From positions 1 to 20,212 of the forward strand of contig JANLID010000317.1 in NCBI GenBank assembly GCA_024654105.1: a stretch of DNA of 20,212 bases, written 5' to 3'. The stretch is from Gallionella sp. Lineage in GTDB: Bacteria; Pseudomonadota; Gammaproteobacteria; Burkholderiales; Gallionellaceae. The notes under the pieces are model-generated. The model searched no databases and was not told where the DNA came from. It saw nothing but the letters and a program-made list of their open reading frames with translations. Shown here one piece after another: positions 1 to 7,273 of this stretch (positions are counted from its first letter, which is position 1; every line of letters begins with the position of its first letter). The position numbers and the translations under genes are program-made.

Positions 1-44
1 CGCCCGCCGGCTTACCTCCCCGCTTGGAGGTAAGCCGGCGGGCG
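1..44. repeat. Perfect 19-bp inverted repeat (GC-rich hairpin)
   Basis: Positions 1-19 (CGCCCGCCGGCTTACCTCC) and 26-44 are exact reverse complements separated by a 6-base loop, giving a very stable hairpin. It may extend to the left of the window. No T-tract follows on the + strand, so a classical rho-independent terminator for a gene to the left is not clearly supported. A REP-like intergenic palindrome or the terminator of an upstream gene are both possible. Confidence 0.7.
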
Positions 45-77
45 GGGAGGCCGGGAAAGCATCCAGCACATGCTTAA

Positions 78-96
78 GATATTCTGAAAGAATATC
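78..96. promoter_or_regulatory. 8-bp palindrome upstream of the PPK2 gene
   Basis: GATATTCT and AGAATATC are perfect inverted 8-mers around a 3-base centre (GAA), about 75 bases upstream of the PPK2 start codon. Size and position suit a binding site for a dimeric regulator, but no known operator consensus was recognised. It could equally be a small RNA hairpin in the leader. Confidence 0.3.
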
Positions 97-170
97 GACG
101 CGAAATTGTTTGATGTCGTCTCCGGCTTCGAGACTCTGAAAGGGTCTTAACGGCAACCGAAAGGATAGCG

Positions 171-1058
171 ATGAAAATCAATTCAAATGATTTCCGTGTT
201 CGGGAAGCCGAGAACGTCAAACTCGAAAAGTGGCCGACGCTGGTGGAGCCTGTTTACCAGTCGAAGAAAAAATACCACCAATTTCTAAAAGCACAGGTGG
301 ATAAGTTGAGCGCGCTGCAACGCCTTCATTACGCATCCAACCGCTATGCAGTGCTGCTTATTTTTCAGGCGATGGATGCCGCCGGGAAGGACGGTGCCAT
401 CAGGCACGTGATGTCCGGCGTCAATCCGCAAGGCTGCCAGGTATTCAGCTTCAAACATCCGAGCGCCGCGGAACTGGATCACGATTTTTTATGGCGCACC
501 ACCCAGTCTCTGCCGGAACGCGGCCGGATCGGCATCTTCAACCGCTCTTATTACGAAGAAGTGCTGATCGTTCGCGTGCATCCGGAGATACTGCAAGCCC
601 AAAGTATTCCTGATGGTCTGCTGAATGAGAAGACGATCTGGCAGGAGCGCTATCGTTCTATCGTGGACATGGAGAACCATCTCCACCGCAACGGCACGCG
701 GATCATCAAGTTTTTCCTGCACCTTTCAGGGGAAGAACAGCGCAAGCGCTTTCTGGATCGCATCGACAAGCCAGACAAGAATTGGAAATTCAGCCTTGCG
801 GATATCGAGGAGCGGAAATTTTGGAAACAGTATATGCAGGCCTATGAGGCGTGCCTGAGCGCAACGAGTACAAAAAATGCGCCCTGGTATGTGGTACCCG
901 CCGACAACAAGAAGAACGCTCGGCTGATTATTTCTCAAATCATTCTGGATACGTTCGAGTCGCTCAAAATGAGCTACCCAGAAACCGGCACAAAGCGCCA
1001 ACAGGAGTTGCAGTCGATCCGCCGCCGGCTGATGAAGGAAGACCAGAATGGCAAATGA
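171..1058 (+). CDS. Polyphosphate kinase 2 family protein (PPK2)
   Basis: PPK2 enzymes transfer phosphate between inorganic polyphosphate and nucleotides in the cytoplasm, usually making NDP or NTP from polyP. The 295-residue protein has the P-loop-like Walker A motif AMDAAGKDG at residues 67-75 and the PPK2 Walker B block GIFNRSYYEEVL at about 121-132, followed by the RVHPE segment. Length and the single kinase domain fit the short one-domain PPK2 type, class III in style. Substrate preference (AMP, ADP or GDP) cannot be read from sequence alone. The ATG follows an AAAGGAT ribosome site at a normal distance. It appears monocistronic: the next bases hold a decayed gene relic before the mtfA-like gene. 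Confidence 0.9.
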   Translation: MKINSNDFRVREAENVKLEKWPTLVEPVYQSKKKYHQFLKAQVDKLSALQRLHYASNRYAVLLIFQAMDAAGKDGAIRHVMSGVNPQGCQVFSFKHPSAAELDHDFLWRTTQSLPERGRIGIFNRSYYEEVLIVRVHPEILQAQSIPDGLLNEKTIWQERYRSIVDMENHLHRNGTRIIKFFLHLSGEEQRKRFLDRIDKPDKNWKFSLADIEERKFWKQYMQAYEACLSATSTKNAPWYVVPADNKKNARLIISQIILDTFESLKMSYPETGTKRQQELQSIRRRLMKEDQNGK

Positions 1059-1091
1059 TATCGATACGAAACATCCTATTGGCATGACTGA

Positions 1092-1196
1092 TGGGATCCG
1101 ATGCGACAAGTCAAGAATTGCATTTTCATAAACCGGGGCATATCGCCCTGCCCCGAATGCAACAGCACGCACTTTCATCGGCAGAATCTTGAATAA
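1092..1196 (+). pseudogene. 3' relic of a DUF1451 zinc-ribbon gene
   Basis: This stretch matches the 3' end of the intact DUF1451 gene at 6422-6922. Both encode a LHFHKPGH segment followed by the second zinc knuckle (CPxCNSTHFHR; here TGC at 1149 and 1158). The copy is broken: near 1146 it has lost two bases relative to the intact gene, which shifts the frame between the HKPGHI part and the CPEC part, and another indel lies around 1110. The first knuckle keeps only one cysteine codon. No start codon or N-terminal part remains. It is a non-coding fossil between PPK2 and mtfA, and its homology to the 7-kb region continues beyond the stop codon. Confidence 0.8.
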
Positions 1197-1270
1197 TTCC
1201 AATCGCGATTTCCAGGTCACAGTCCCGACGGGGAGATCAAGACTACCTGCCGTGTTCTTGAGGCGGGTAA
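1113..1270 (+). repeat. Diverged direct repeat, copy A
   Basis: From the DUF1451 relic through about 75 bases of non-coding DNA, this segment aligns with 6849-7005. Shared blocks include ACTTTCATCGG, TTGAATAATTCC, TCCCGAC, GATCAAGA and GGGTAA, in the same order and spacing. The two copies lie in the same orientation and flank a 5.6-kb block holding mtfA, cbpA, cbpM, zwf and tal. Confidence 0.7.
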
Positions 1271-1319
1271 ATCCCCGGAGCGCATATCACGCCATGTCGC
1301 GGATCACGGGTAAAAAGAG

Positions 1320-2093
1320 ATGCGTCCACTAGGTACTGTGCTACGGCGCTGGCGCATGCGCAGGATTCTTAAGCGTCATCCGATACCTCACCGCATCTGG
1401 CAAAGTGTGACCCGGCGCGTGCCGGTGTTGAAAGGGCTGGATGCGGTGCAAATGGCGCACCTGCGCGAACTGACGACGTGGTTCCTGCATAGCAAGTCGA
1501 TTAACGGGGTGCAAGGCCTGGACGTGACTTTGCCGATGCGTGTGGCGGTGGCTGCCCAGGCATGTTTGCTGATTTTGAATCTGGATATTGATTGCTTTGA
1601 CAATTGGGCCGAAGTCATCCTCTATCCCGGCGCGTTCCGGGTTAATCACGAGCAGGTGGATGCCATTGGCCTGGTACATAACGAAGCAAGCGATCTGACC
1701 GGCGAGTCATGGTTGCGCGGTCCGGTGATTTTGTCCTGGGATGACGTGGGGCGGGACACCTATCATTCCCAGGCCGGACACAATATTGTGTTGCACGAGT
1801 TCGCACACAAGCTGGATGGCCTCAACGGGGTAGCGAATGGCATGCCGCCATTGCGTCGCGGCATGAGCCGGGAAAGGTGGACAGAGGCCTTGAGTGGGGC
1901 CTACGATACACTGTGCCGGCAAGTGGCGGCAGGAGAATCCGCCTTTATCAATTCTTATGCGGCCACCAGCCCGGCAGAATTCTTTGCGGTGGTGAGCGAG
2001 TATTTTTTTACTGCGCCGGATATCTTGAAAAATTGCTGCCCCGGTGTCCATCGGCAGTTGACATTGTTTTACCGGCAGGAAGCAGCGCGTTGA
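1320..2093 (+). CDS. mtfA: MtfA-like zinc metallopeptidase (M90 family)
   Basis: In enterobacteria MtfA is a cytosolic zinc aminopeptidase that binds the glucose repressor Mlc and so affects ptsG expression; outside enterobacteria the role is less clear. The 257-residue protein carries the gluzincin HExxH motif as HEFAHKLDG at about residues 159-167. The downstream acidic third-ligand region SPAEFFAVVSEYFF (about 217-230) is typical of the family. Length fits E. coli MtfA (about 265). There is no signal peptide or membrane segment. The ATG follows an AAAAGAG sequence. The gene stands between the DUF1451 relic and cbpA. Membership of the family is clear; an Mlc-related function is only a guess here. 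Confidence 0.87.
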   Translation: MRPLGTVLRRWRMRRILKRHPIPHRIWQSVTRRVPVLKGLDAVQMAHLRELTTWFLHSKSINGVQGLDVTLPMRVAVAAQACLLILNLDIDCFDNWAEVILYPGAFRVNHEQVDAIGLVHNEASDLTGESWLRGPVILSWDDVGRDTYHSQAGHNIVLHEFAHKLDGLNGVANGMPPLRRGMSRERWTEALSGAYDTLCRQVAAGESAFINSYAATSPAEFFAVVSEYFFTAPDILKNCCPGVHRQLTLFYRQEAAR

Positions 2094-2176
2094 TCCATGC
2101 TGATCGATCCTTTTTCGAATCTCGACCTGGGTCAAAAGTGAGAGTACCGTAGTTTCTTTGCAGGGGAATTAGTCAG

Positions 2177-3121
2177 ATGGAATTCAAGGACTACTACAAG
2201 ATCATGGGGGTCGCGCGCGACGCGACCCAGGATGAGATCAAGCGCACCTACCGCAAGCTGGCCCGCAAGTATCATCCCGATGTCAGCAAGGAGCCGAACG
2301 CCGAGGCACGATTCAAGGAACTGGGCGAGGCCTATGAGGTACTGAAGGATGCTGAGAAGCGCGCGGCCTACGATCAGCTTGGGGCCAACTATGAAGGCGG
2401 GCAGGAGTTTCGCCCGCCGCCGGACTGGAACACGGGTTTCGAATTCGGCGGCGGCGGTTCCAGCGGCGGCGATGCGGCGGACTACAGCGATTTCTTCGCT
2501 TCCCTGTTCGGACGGGATTTCCGCGCGGGCGGAGCCGGACGCGCCTCCCCCCATGCAAAAGGCGAGGACCACCACGCCAGGGTGCTCATAGACCTGGAAG
2601 ACACTTACCGGGGCGCAACCCGCACCATCACGCTGCGGGTTCCCGCTGTGGACGCGCAGGGTCATGTCATCACCCGGGAGCGCGCTCTCAACGTAACGAT
2701 TCCCAGGGGTATCCGCGAAGGCCAGCACATCCGCCTCAGCGGACAGGGCAGTGCCGGTATGGGAAAAGGCCAGCCGGGAGATCTGTATCTCCAGATCGAA
2801 TTCCGGGCACACCCGCTTTACCGTGCCGATGGCCGCGATCTTTATCTCGACTTGCCGGTGGCGCCGTGGGAGGCGGCATTGGGCGCAACCGTGAAGGTGC
2901 CGACGCTCGGCGGCATCGTGGAACTCAAAATTCCGGAGGGCTCCGCGTCCGGTCGCAAACTGCGGCTGAAGGGACGCGGCATACCGGGCAATCCGCCCGG
3001 CGATTGCTATGTGATCTTGGCGATCGCGCTGCCGCCAGCCGATAGCGAAGCAGCCAAAGCGTTCTACCGGAAAATGGCGCAGGAATTGAACTTCAATCCA
3101 CGCACCAAGATGGGAGTGTGA
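2177..3121 (+). CDS. cbpA: DnaJ-class co-chaperone CbpA
   Basis: CbpA is a DnaJ paralogue that stimulates DnaK and, in E. coli, also binds curved DNA. The 314-residue protein begins with a J domain (residues 5-70) with the essential HPD tripeptide at 33-35. A Gly/Phe-rich linker (about 78-125) follows, then two C-terminal substrate-binding domains from about 130. The four CxxCxGxG zinc repeats of DnaJ are absent, which separates CbpA from DnaJ. The stop codon lies three bases upstream of the cbpM start, so the two are almost certainly co-transcribed and translationally linked. An AGGGGA ribosome site precedes the ATG. Confidence 0.93.
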   Translation: MEFKDYYKIMGVARDATQDEIKRTYRKLARKYHPDVSKEPNAEARFKELGEAYEVLKDAEKRAAYDQLGANYEGGQEFRPPPDWNTGFEFGGGGSSGGDAADYSDFFASLFGRDFRAGGAGRASPHAKGEDHHARVLIDLEDTYRGATRTITLRVPAVDAQGHVITRERALNVTIPRGIREGQHIRLSGQGSAGMGKGQPGDLYLQIEFRAHPLYRADGRDLYLDLPVAPWEAALGATVKVPTLGGIVELKIPEGSASGRKLRLKGRGIPGNPPGDCYVILAIALPPADSEAAKAFYRKMAQELNFNPRTKMGV

Positions 3122-3124
3122 GAG

Positions 3125-3448
3125 ATGAATACTGAAAATAGCCTGCCGCAATTTGCAATATGCATACTGGAAGAACAAACCCAGCTGACGCTGGCCGATC
3201 TATGCCGCGCCTGCGCCGTCCATGAAGCACAGATCATCGAACTGGTGGATGTCGGCGTACTGGAGCCGCTGGGCCGTGAACCGGCTCGTTGGCGTTTCGG
3301 CGGCGCCAGCCTGCACCGCGCACGCACGGCCTTGCGCCTGCAACGCGATCTTGACATTGATCTCGCCGGGGCGGCGCTGGCGCTGGAATTGCTGGATGAG
3401 ATTGAAACATTAAGGGCGCGACTTAGAGCGATGGGCGTCAAGTACTGA
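3125..3448 (+). CDS. cbpM: CbpM, modulator of CbpA
   Basis: CbpM binds the J domain of CbpA and inhibits its co-chaperone and DNA-binding activities. The 107-residue product has the family pattern: an N-terminal helix-turn-helix-like part (LADLCRACAVHEAQIIELVDVGVLEP, given here in shortened sense as residues 19-44), a W-F element near residue 57, and a C-terminal helical half rich in Leu and Ala. Length fits the family (about 100). The start lies three bases after the cbpA stop. Its own stop is followed at once by the decayed gnd relic. Confidence 0.9.
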   Translation: MNTENSLPQFAICILEEQTQLTLADLCRACAVHEAQIIELVDVGVLEPLGREPARWRFGGASLHRARTALRLQRDLDIDLAGAALALELLDEIETLRARLRAMGVKY

Positions 3449-3450
3449 CC

Positions 3451-3581
3451 TGTGAATCGCGCTGAATCAGAACTGTACCACTGGCCGCCATCGATGAAGG
3501 CGTGCCGGCTATGCCGACCGGCTTCTATCCGCGATGCGTAAGCAGTTTGGCGGACATGATGAAAAGAAAAAGGGACGCTGA
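3451..3581 (+). pseudogene. Frameshifted 3' relic of 6-phosphogluconate dehydrogenase (gnd)
   Basis: Two blocks of a decarboxylating 6-phosphogluconate dehydrogenase C-terminus can be read. In one frame, 3475-3510 gives V-P-LAAIDEGVPA, which fits the family motif WTVxAAIDEGVPAP. In another frame, 3510-3581 gives YADRLLSAMRKQFGGH then DEKKKGR and a TGA stop; LLSAMRxQFGGH is the typical end of this family. The 15-20 residues normally lying between the blocks are missing and the frame changes there. Further upstream, 3451-3474 reads ESR-stop-IRT, a decayed match to the segment before WTV. This shows that gnd once stood directly before zwf and was lost by deletion. The relic overlaps the region where a falsely long zwf start would lie. 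Confidence 0.8.
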
Positions 3582-3582
3582 G

Positions 3583-4995
3583 ATGCGTAATACCCATAAC
3601 CGCACGACGTCTTCCGATGCGCTGGTGATCTTCGGCGTGACCGGCGACCTCGCCCACAAGATGATCTTTCCGGCACTTTATGCGATGGCCAAGAGCGGTG
3701 TTCTCGATGTGCCGGTGGTGGGTGTCGCATCATCGAAATGGAGTCTGGCGCAACTGCGCAAACGGGTGAAGGACAGCATCAGGCAAGCAGGCAGGATCGA
3801 TGGCCCCGCTGCCCTCGACCACCTTCTTTCCCTGCTCCGCTATGTGGACGGTGATTACAACGACCCAGATACCTTCAAAGCGCTCAAGCAGGCGCTGGGC
3901 GATGCCCGGCGCCCGGCGCATTACCTCGCCATCCCGCCCGCGCTGTTTGCGACAGTTATCAAAGGACTGGCTGCTGCAGGCCTCGCCGATCAGGCGCGCG
4001 TCATCGTCGAAAAACCGTTCGGACGCGACCTGGCATCTGCGCGGGAGCTGAACGGAATCGCGCTGTCGGTATTTCCGGAAGAGGCTATCTTCCGCATCGA
4101 CCACTATCTCGGGAAGGAGGCGATCATGAATATCCTCTATTTCCGCTTCGCCAATTCCTTCCTCGAACCGATCTGGAATCGCAACAGCGTGGCCAGCGTG
4201 CAGATCACACTCGCCGAGGATTTCGGCGTGAAGGGTCGCGGCTCCTTTTACGAAAGCGCCGGTTGCCTGCGTGACGTCATACAGAATCACCTGTTCCAGA
4301 TCGTCGCGCTGCTCGCGATGGAGCCGCCGGCCTTTCAGGGATATGCCGCCGTGCACAGCGAGAAAGCCAAGGTATTCCAGGCCATGCGCCCCCTGCAACC
4401 GGACGACGTGGTGCGCGGCCAGTACGCCGGCTACCGGAAGGAGCCGGGCGTGGCAAAAAAATCCGATGTCGAGACCTTCTGTGCGTTGAAGCTGTTCATC
4501 GATTCGTGGCGCTGGGAGGGGGTGCCGTGGTATCTGCGTTCCGGCAAATGTATGGCGGCCACAGCGGCCGAAGTGCTGGTGGAATTAAAGCCGCCACCGC
4601 AAAGGTTGTTCGACGATTCTGCACCAGTGGACGGACATGCCAATTATCTGCGCTTCCGGCTCTCTCCCAACTCAGCCGTCGCCCTCGCCGCACGCGTCAA
4701 GCGCGCAGGCAAGGAATTCGTCGGCGACCAGCGCGAGCTCTACCTGCTGGATGAACAGTTAAAAAAGGAAACACCCTATGAGCGGCTGTTGGGTGATGCC
4801 ATGGCCGGCGATGGCGCGCTGTTCACCCGTGAGGACGCAGTTGAGGCTGCATGGGCAGTGGTTGATCCTGTTCTTGACATACCCCGCACTGTTTACCGCT
4901 ACAAGCCCGGCAGCTGGGGGCCGAAACAAGCTGACGCGCTCATTGCATCAGATGGAAACTGGCACAACCCCAAATTGGTGAAGGAGAAAAAATGA
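3583..4995 (+). CDS. zwf: Glucose-6-phosphate 1-dehydrogenase
   Basis: Zwf oxidises glucose-6-phosphate to 6-phosphogluconolactone and makes NADPH, the entry step of the oxidative pentose phosphate pathway. The 470-residue product has the nucleotide-binding loop GVTGDLAHK at residues 18-26, EKPFGRD at about 143-149 and the substrate/catalytic motif DHYLGKE at 173-179. An upstream GTG at 3502 is in frame, but it lies inside the gnd relic. The ATG at 3583 has an AGGGA ribosome site seven bases ahead and gives the usual N-terminus, so it is preferred. The loop has HKM where many homologues have (A/K)RKL; this seems a subfamily variant. The stop overlaps the tal start as ATGA, showing translational coupling. 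Confidence 0.94.
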   Translation: MRNTHNRTTSSDALVIFGVTGDLAHKMIFPALYAMAKSGVLDVPVVGVASSKWSLAQLRKRVKDSIRQAGRIDGPAALDHLLSLLRYVDGDYNDPDTFKALKQALGDARRPAHYLAIPPALFATVIKGLAAAGLADQARVIVEKPFGRDLASARELNGIALSVFPEEAIFRIDHYLGKEAIMNILYFRFANSFLEPIWNRNSVASVQITLAEDFGVKGRGSFYESAGCLRDVIQNHLFQIVALLAMEPPAFQGYAAVHSEKAKVFQAMRPLQPDDVVRGQYAGYRKEPGVAKKSDVETFCALKLFIDSWRWEGVPWYLRSGKCMAATAAEVLVELKPPPQRLFDDSAPVDGHANYLRFRLSPNSAVALAARVKRAGKEFVGDQRELYLLDEQLKKETPYERLLGDAMAGDGALFTREDAVEAAWAVVDPVLDIPRTVYRYKPGSWGPKQADALIASDGNWHNPKLVKEKK

Positions 4996-6101
4996 AAGCC
5001 ACACAACAATTGCACAACCTCGGCCAGAGTCTCTGGCTGGACAACATCACGCGAGGACTGCTGACCAGCGGTACGCTTGCCCGCTATATCAGCGAGCTGT
5101 CGGTAACCGGACTCACCTCCAATCCTACCATCTTCGAACATGCGATCAAAAATAGTGACTTTTACGATGTCGCGATTCGCACAAAAGCTCATGCCGGAAA
5201 ATCGGGCGAGACGCTGTTCTTCGAGCTTGCGCTGGAAGATTTGATGCAGGCCGCCGATCTTTTTCGGCCTATCTACGACGCCACCGGCGGAATCGACGGC
5301 TGGGTGTCGCTGGAGGTGTCACCCTTGCTCGCCGACGACACCGCCGCAACGATCAAGGCTGCTGCGCAACTTCATGCGCGCGCGCAACGCCCGAATCTTT
5401 TCATCAAGATTCCGGGCACCCGTGCAGGCATTCCGGCGATCGAGGAATCGATCTTCGCGGGCGTGCCGGTGAACGTCACGTTGCTGTTCTCACGCGAGCA
5501 CTACGTTGCTGCAGCCGAAGCATATATGCGCGGCATCGAGCGGCGCATCGCCGCCGGACTCGATCCAAGGGTCGCTTCCGTGGCTTCGATTTTCGTCAGC
5601 CGCTGGGACGTGGCCGTCAAGGACAAGGCCCAGGGGGAGTTCCGCAACAACCGTCTTGGCATCGCCATCGCCATGCGCACCTACAAAGCCTACCGCGATT
5701 TGCTGGCATCAAAGCGTTGGCAGAAACTGGCCGCTTCCGGGGCGCAGCCGCAACGCCTGCTGTGGGCCAGCACCGGCACCAAGGATCCTGCAGCTTCGGA
5801 CACCCTTTACGTCGAAGCGCTCGCGGCGCCGGATACGGTCAACACCATCCCCGAAAAGACACTGCTCGCCTTCGCCGCGCACGGCAAAATAAAGAACGTA
5901 TTGCCGTTTGATGAGGTTCATGCCGAAATGGTGGAAGCTATCATCGAGGAATTCACCCACGAGGGCATCAACGACGAGGCGCTTGCCGCCAAACTCCAGC
6001 GCGAAGGCGCGCAATCATTCGCAAAATCCTGGCAAGACTTGTTGGCCCGCATCGCGACAAAAAGCGACGCGCTTACGCAGAATCATCCAGGCGGAGAATA
6101 G
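4992..6101 (+). CDS. tal: Transaldolase
   Basis: Transaldolase moves a dihydroxyacetone unit between sedoheptulose-7-phosphate and glyceraldehyde-3-phosphate in the non-oxidative pentose phosphate branch. The 369-residue product fits the long transaldolase subfamily found in cyanobacteria and many proteobacteria. The segment TGLTSNPTIFEHAI at residues 39-52 and the Schiff-base lysine in LFIKIPGT (K139) are present, as is the later LLFSREHY block. Its ATG overlaps the zwf stop, so it is in one operon with zwf. Two bases after its stop a truncated transketolase start follows, which suggests an original zwf-tal-tkt order. A short second copy of its 5' end lies at 7786-7833. Confidence 0.94.
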   Translation: MKATQQLHNLGQSLWLDNITRGLLTSGTLARYISELSVTGLTSNPTIFEHAIKNSDFYDVAIRTKAHAGKSGETLFFELALEDLMQAADLFRPIYDATGGIDGWVSLEVSPLLADDTAATIKAAAQLHARAQRPNLFIKIPGTRAGIPAIEESIFAGVPVNVTLLFSREHYVAAAEAYMRGIERRIAAGLDPRVASVASIFVSRWDVAVKDKAQGEFRNNRLGIAIAMRTYKAYRDLLASKRWQKLAASGAQPQRLLWASTGTKDPAASDTLYVEALAAPDTVNTIPEKTLLAFAAHGKIKNVLPFDEVHAEMVEAIIEEFTHEGINDEALAAKLQREGAQSFAKSWQDLLARIATKSDALTQNHPGGE

Positions 6102-6103
6102 CC

Positions 6104-6190
6104 ATGATAGTCGCAACGCAACTCGACCAGTTGCGTATCAATACCCTGCGCTCATTTCCATCGATGCCATGCAGCGGGAATAGTCCGGGC
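6104..6190 (+). pseudogene. Truncated transketolase 5' end, relic 1
   Basis: Starting two bases after the tal stop, this segment matches the first codons of the intact tkt at 7851: MIVATQLDQLRINTLR here against MTVATQLDQQCINTLR there. The match is strong to about 6150, then decays; a weaker block with CAGCGGGAAT and GGGCATCC ends near 6190. No later transketolase sequence follows. Its frame happens to stay open into the DUF1451 gene, which would give a false 272-residue fusion. Confidence 0.8.
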
Positions 6191-6421
6191 ATCCCGGTAC
6201 GTCATGGATGCGGTAACGAACAGACCTGCCCATCCGGAGCGGGCATGCTTGTTTATGTGTACACGGCTAAAGACGTGCCTGTGCATGTTGCTACGCGAGA
6301 AATATTCGCGCCATTTTTTAAGGAGGATACCCGCCAGCCGCTGACCGCAGAAATGACGGGGCATCCATATGATCGAATTCGAATAATGATTGAAACATCA
6401 CAATTGAAAGGAGCATCAAAA
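6191..6421 (+). other. Non-coding spacer between tkt relic 1 and the DUF1451 gene
   Basis: About 230 bases with no recognised gene. The frame is open on the + strand, but the predicted peptide resembles nothing familiar and has no ribosome site of its own. The stretch holds a small hairpin with a T-run (6294-6319) and, at its right end, the AAAGGAG ribosome site of the next gene. Confidence 0.4.
6294..6319 (+). terminator. Weak rho-independent terminator-like hairpin
   Basis: CGCGA (6294-6298) pairs with TCGCG (6306-6310) around a 7-base loop, and six T residues follow after CCA (6314-6319). The stem is only 5 bp, so termination would be partial at best. The position after the zwf-tal operon and before the DUF1451 gene fits a terminator. 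Confidence 0.35.
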
Positions 6422-6922
6422 ATGAAGAACTCAATTCCGCCATACAACCCCATGGATACATTGGCCGAAGCTTATGAATCATTGCTGGAAAATTCGTTGC
6501 AGAAAGCGCATCAAAGCGGTGCCTTCGTTCACCACATGATTGATGAGGTTCAAGAGGATATCGCGGCTTTGAATAAAGTTGGTGATGATGAAGTCGCCAA
6601 ATTAAGAAGGTATTTAAAACGGGATCTTATCGATGCTGCGGCATATCGGGACAGAACCGGAAAGGAATTGAAGGATTGGCTGGGTTTTGACGTGGCATTG
6701 ATAAAGCGCGAATTATGGGAGCGTTTTTCCGAAGCCGCAGACCAAACCACGATAGAGTTGAATCAATTAAAGCAACAGGCTGAAAACGCCGGATATCACA
6801 GCGGCGAACTCGTTGGCCTGGGGACGCTGGTATGCGATCAGTGTGGCGAAAAATTACATTTTCATAAACCAGGTCATATTCCCTCTTGCCCCAAGTGCAA
6901 CAGTACGCACTTTCATCGGTAA
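6422..6922 (+). CDS. DUF1451 zinc-ribbon protein (YbeL-like)
   Basis: The 166-residue product fits the DUF1451 family (E. coli YbeL, about 160 residues), whose function is not settled. The N-terminal two thirds are charged and helical (MDTLAEAYESLLENSLQKA at about 10-28, then a long helical stretch). The C-terminus is a zinc ribbon with two knuckles, CDQCGEKLHFHKPGH and CPKCNSTHFHR. The ATG at 6422 has AAAGGAG at the right distance and gives a normal N-terminus. The frame is open back to 6104, but that part is transketolase relic and spacer. Its 3' end plus downstream DNA is duplicated at 1092-1270. The AT-richer codon use differs from zwf and tal. Confidence 0.87.
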   Translation: MKNSIPPYNPMDTLAEAYESLLENSLQKAHQSGAFVHHMIDEVQEDIAALNKVGDDEVAKLRRYLKRDLIDAAAYRDRTGKELKDWLGFDVALIKRELWERFSEAADQTTIELNQLKQQAENAGYHSGELVGLGTLVCDQCGEKLHFHKPGHIPSCPKCNSTHFHR

Positions 6923-7005
6923 AATTTTGAATAATTCCGATAACAATTCCCAAGCCGCATTCCCGACAAGGCGATCAAGATAACTTGTCATGTTGAGTTG
7001 GGTAA
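6849..7005 (+). repeat. Diverged direct repeat, copy B
   Basis: This is the partner of 1113-1270. It spans the end of the intact DUF1451 gene and the first roughly 80 non-coding bases after it. Copy B is the intact version, since the zinc-ribbon frame is unbroken here. Copy A has frameshifts. Confidence 0.7.
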
Positions 7006-7019
7006 AAGGGAACAAAACC

Positions 7020-7148
7020 ATGACAGTTGCAGCGCAACTCGACCAACAGTGCATCAACACCATTCGCTTCCTGTCGGTAGACATGGTGCAAAAGGCCAAC
7101 AGCGGGCATCCGGGTCTGCCGCTCGGCGCCGCGCCGAGGAAAAGATGA
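7020..7148 (+). pseudogene. Truncated transketolase 5' end, relic 2
   Basis: The first 38 codons match the intact tkt closely (MTVAAQLDQQCINTIR, then LSVDMVQKANSGHPGLPLGAA). The upstream bases GGGAACAAAACC also resemble the tkt leader GAGAGCAAAACC. After LGAA the sequence breaks away into PRKR and a TGA stop at 7146-7148. The thiamine-diphosphate domain and everything else are absent. This relic is better preserved than relic 1 and could still be translated as a 42-residue peptide. Confidence 0.88.
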
Positions 7149-7224
7149 ACGTTTTCAATATGTGTGCCAGCGAACAGATCAACCGAGCTTAAAAGCTTAA
7201 GTTCGTCCAGCATGACGCTCAAAC

Positions 7225-7254
7225 TTCAAATCTCATGAGCGCTCCATGTATAAC
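7225..7254 (+). promoter_or_regulatory. Possible sigma-70 promoter of the small secreted protein gene
   Basis: TTCAAA (7225-7230) and TATAAC (7249-7254) are separated by 18 bases and lie about 20 bases before the start codon of the 89-residue gene. The -10 matches the consensus at five of six positions and the -35 at four of six. If used, the leader would be very short but would still contain the AGGAG ribosome site. Confidence 0.35.
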
Positions 7255-7273
7255 TTAACTTAGGAGAACTACC

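Noticed and set aside
2132..3178. 348-residue ORF on the minus strand opposite cbpA
   Set aside because: It lies fully opposite a well-supported gene and has no recognisable motif, so it is a coding shadow.
3502..3582. Longer zwf starting with GTG at 3502
   Set aside because: The added 27 codons lie inside the gnd relic and are partly the other-frame reading of its end. The ATG at 3583 has a good ribosome site.
6104..6922. A single 272-residue ORF
   Set aside because: The first third is transketolase relic and spacer that happens to stay in frame. The DUF1451 gene has its own ribosome site and normal start at 6422.
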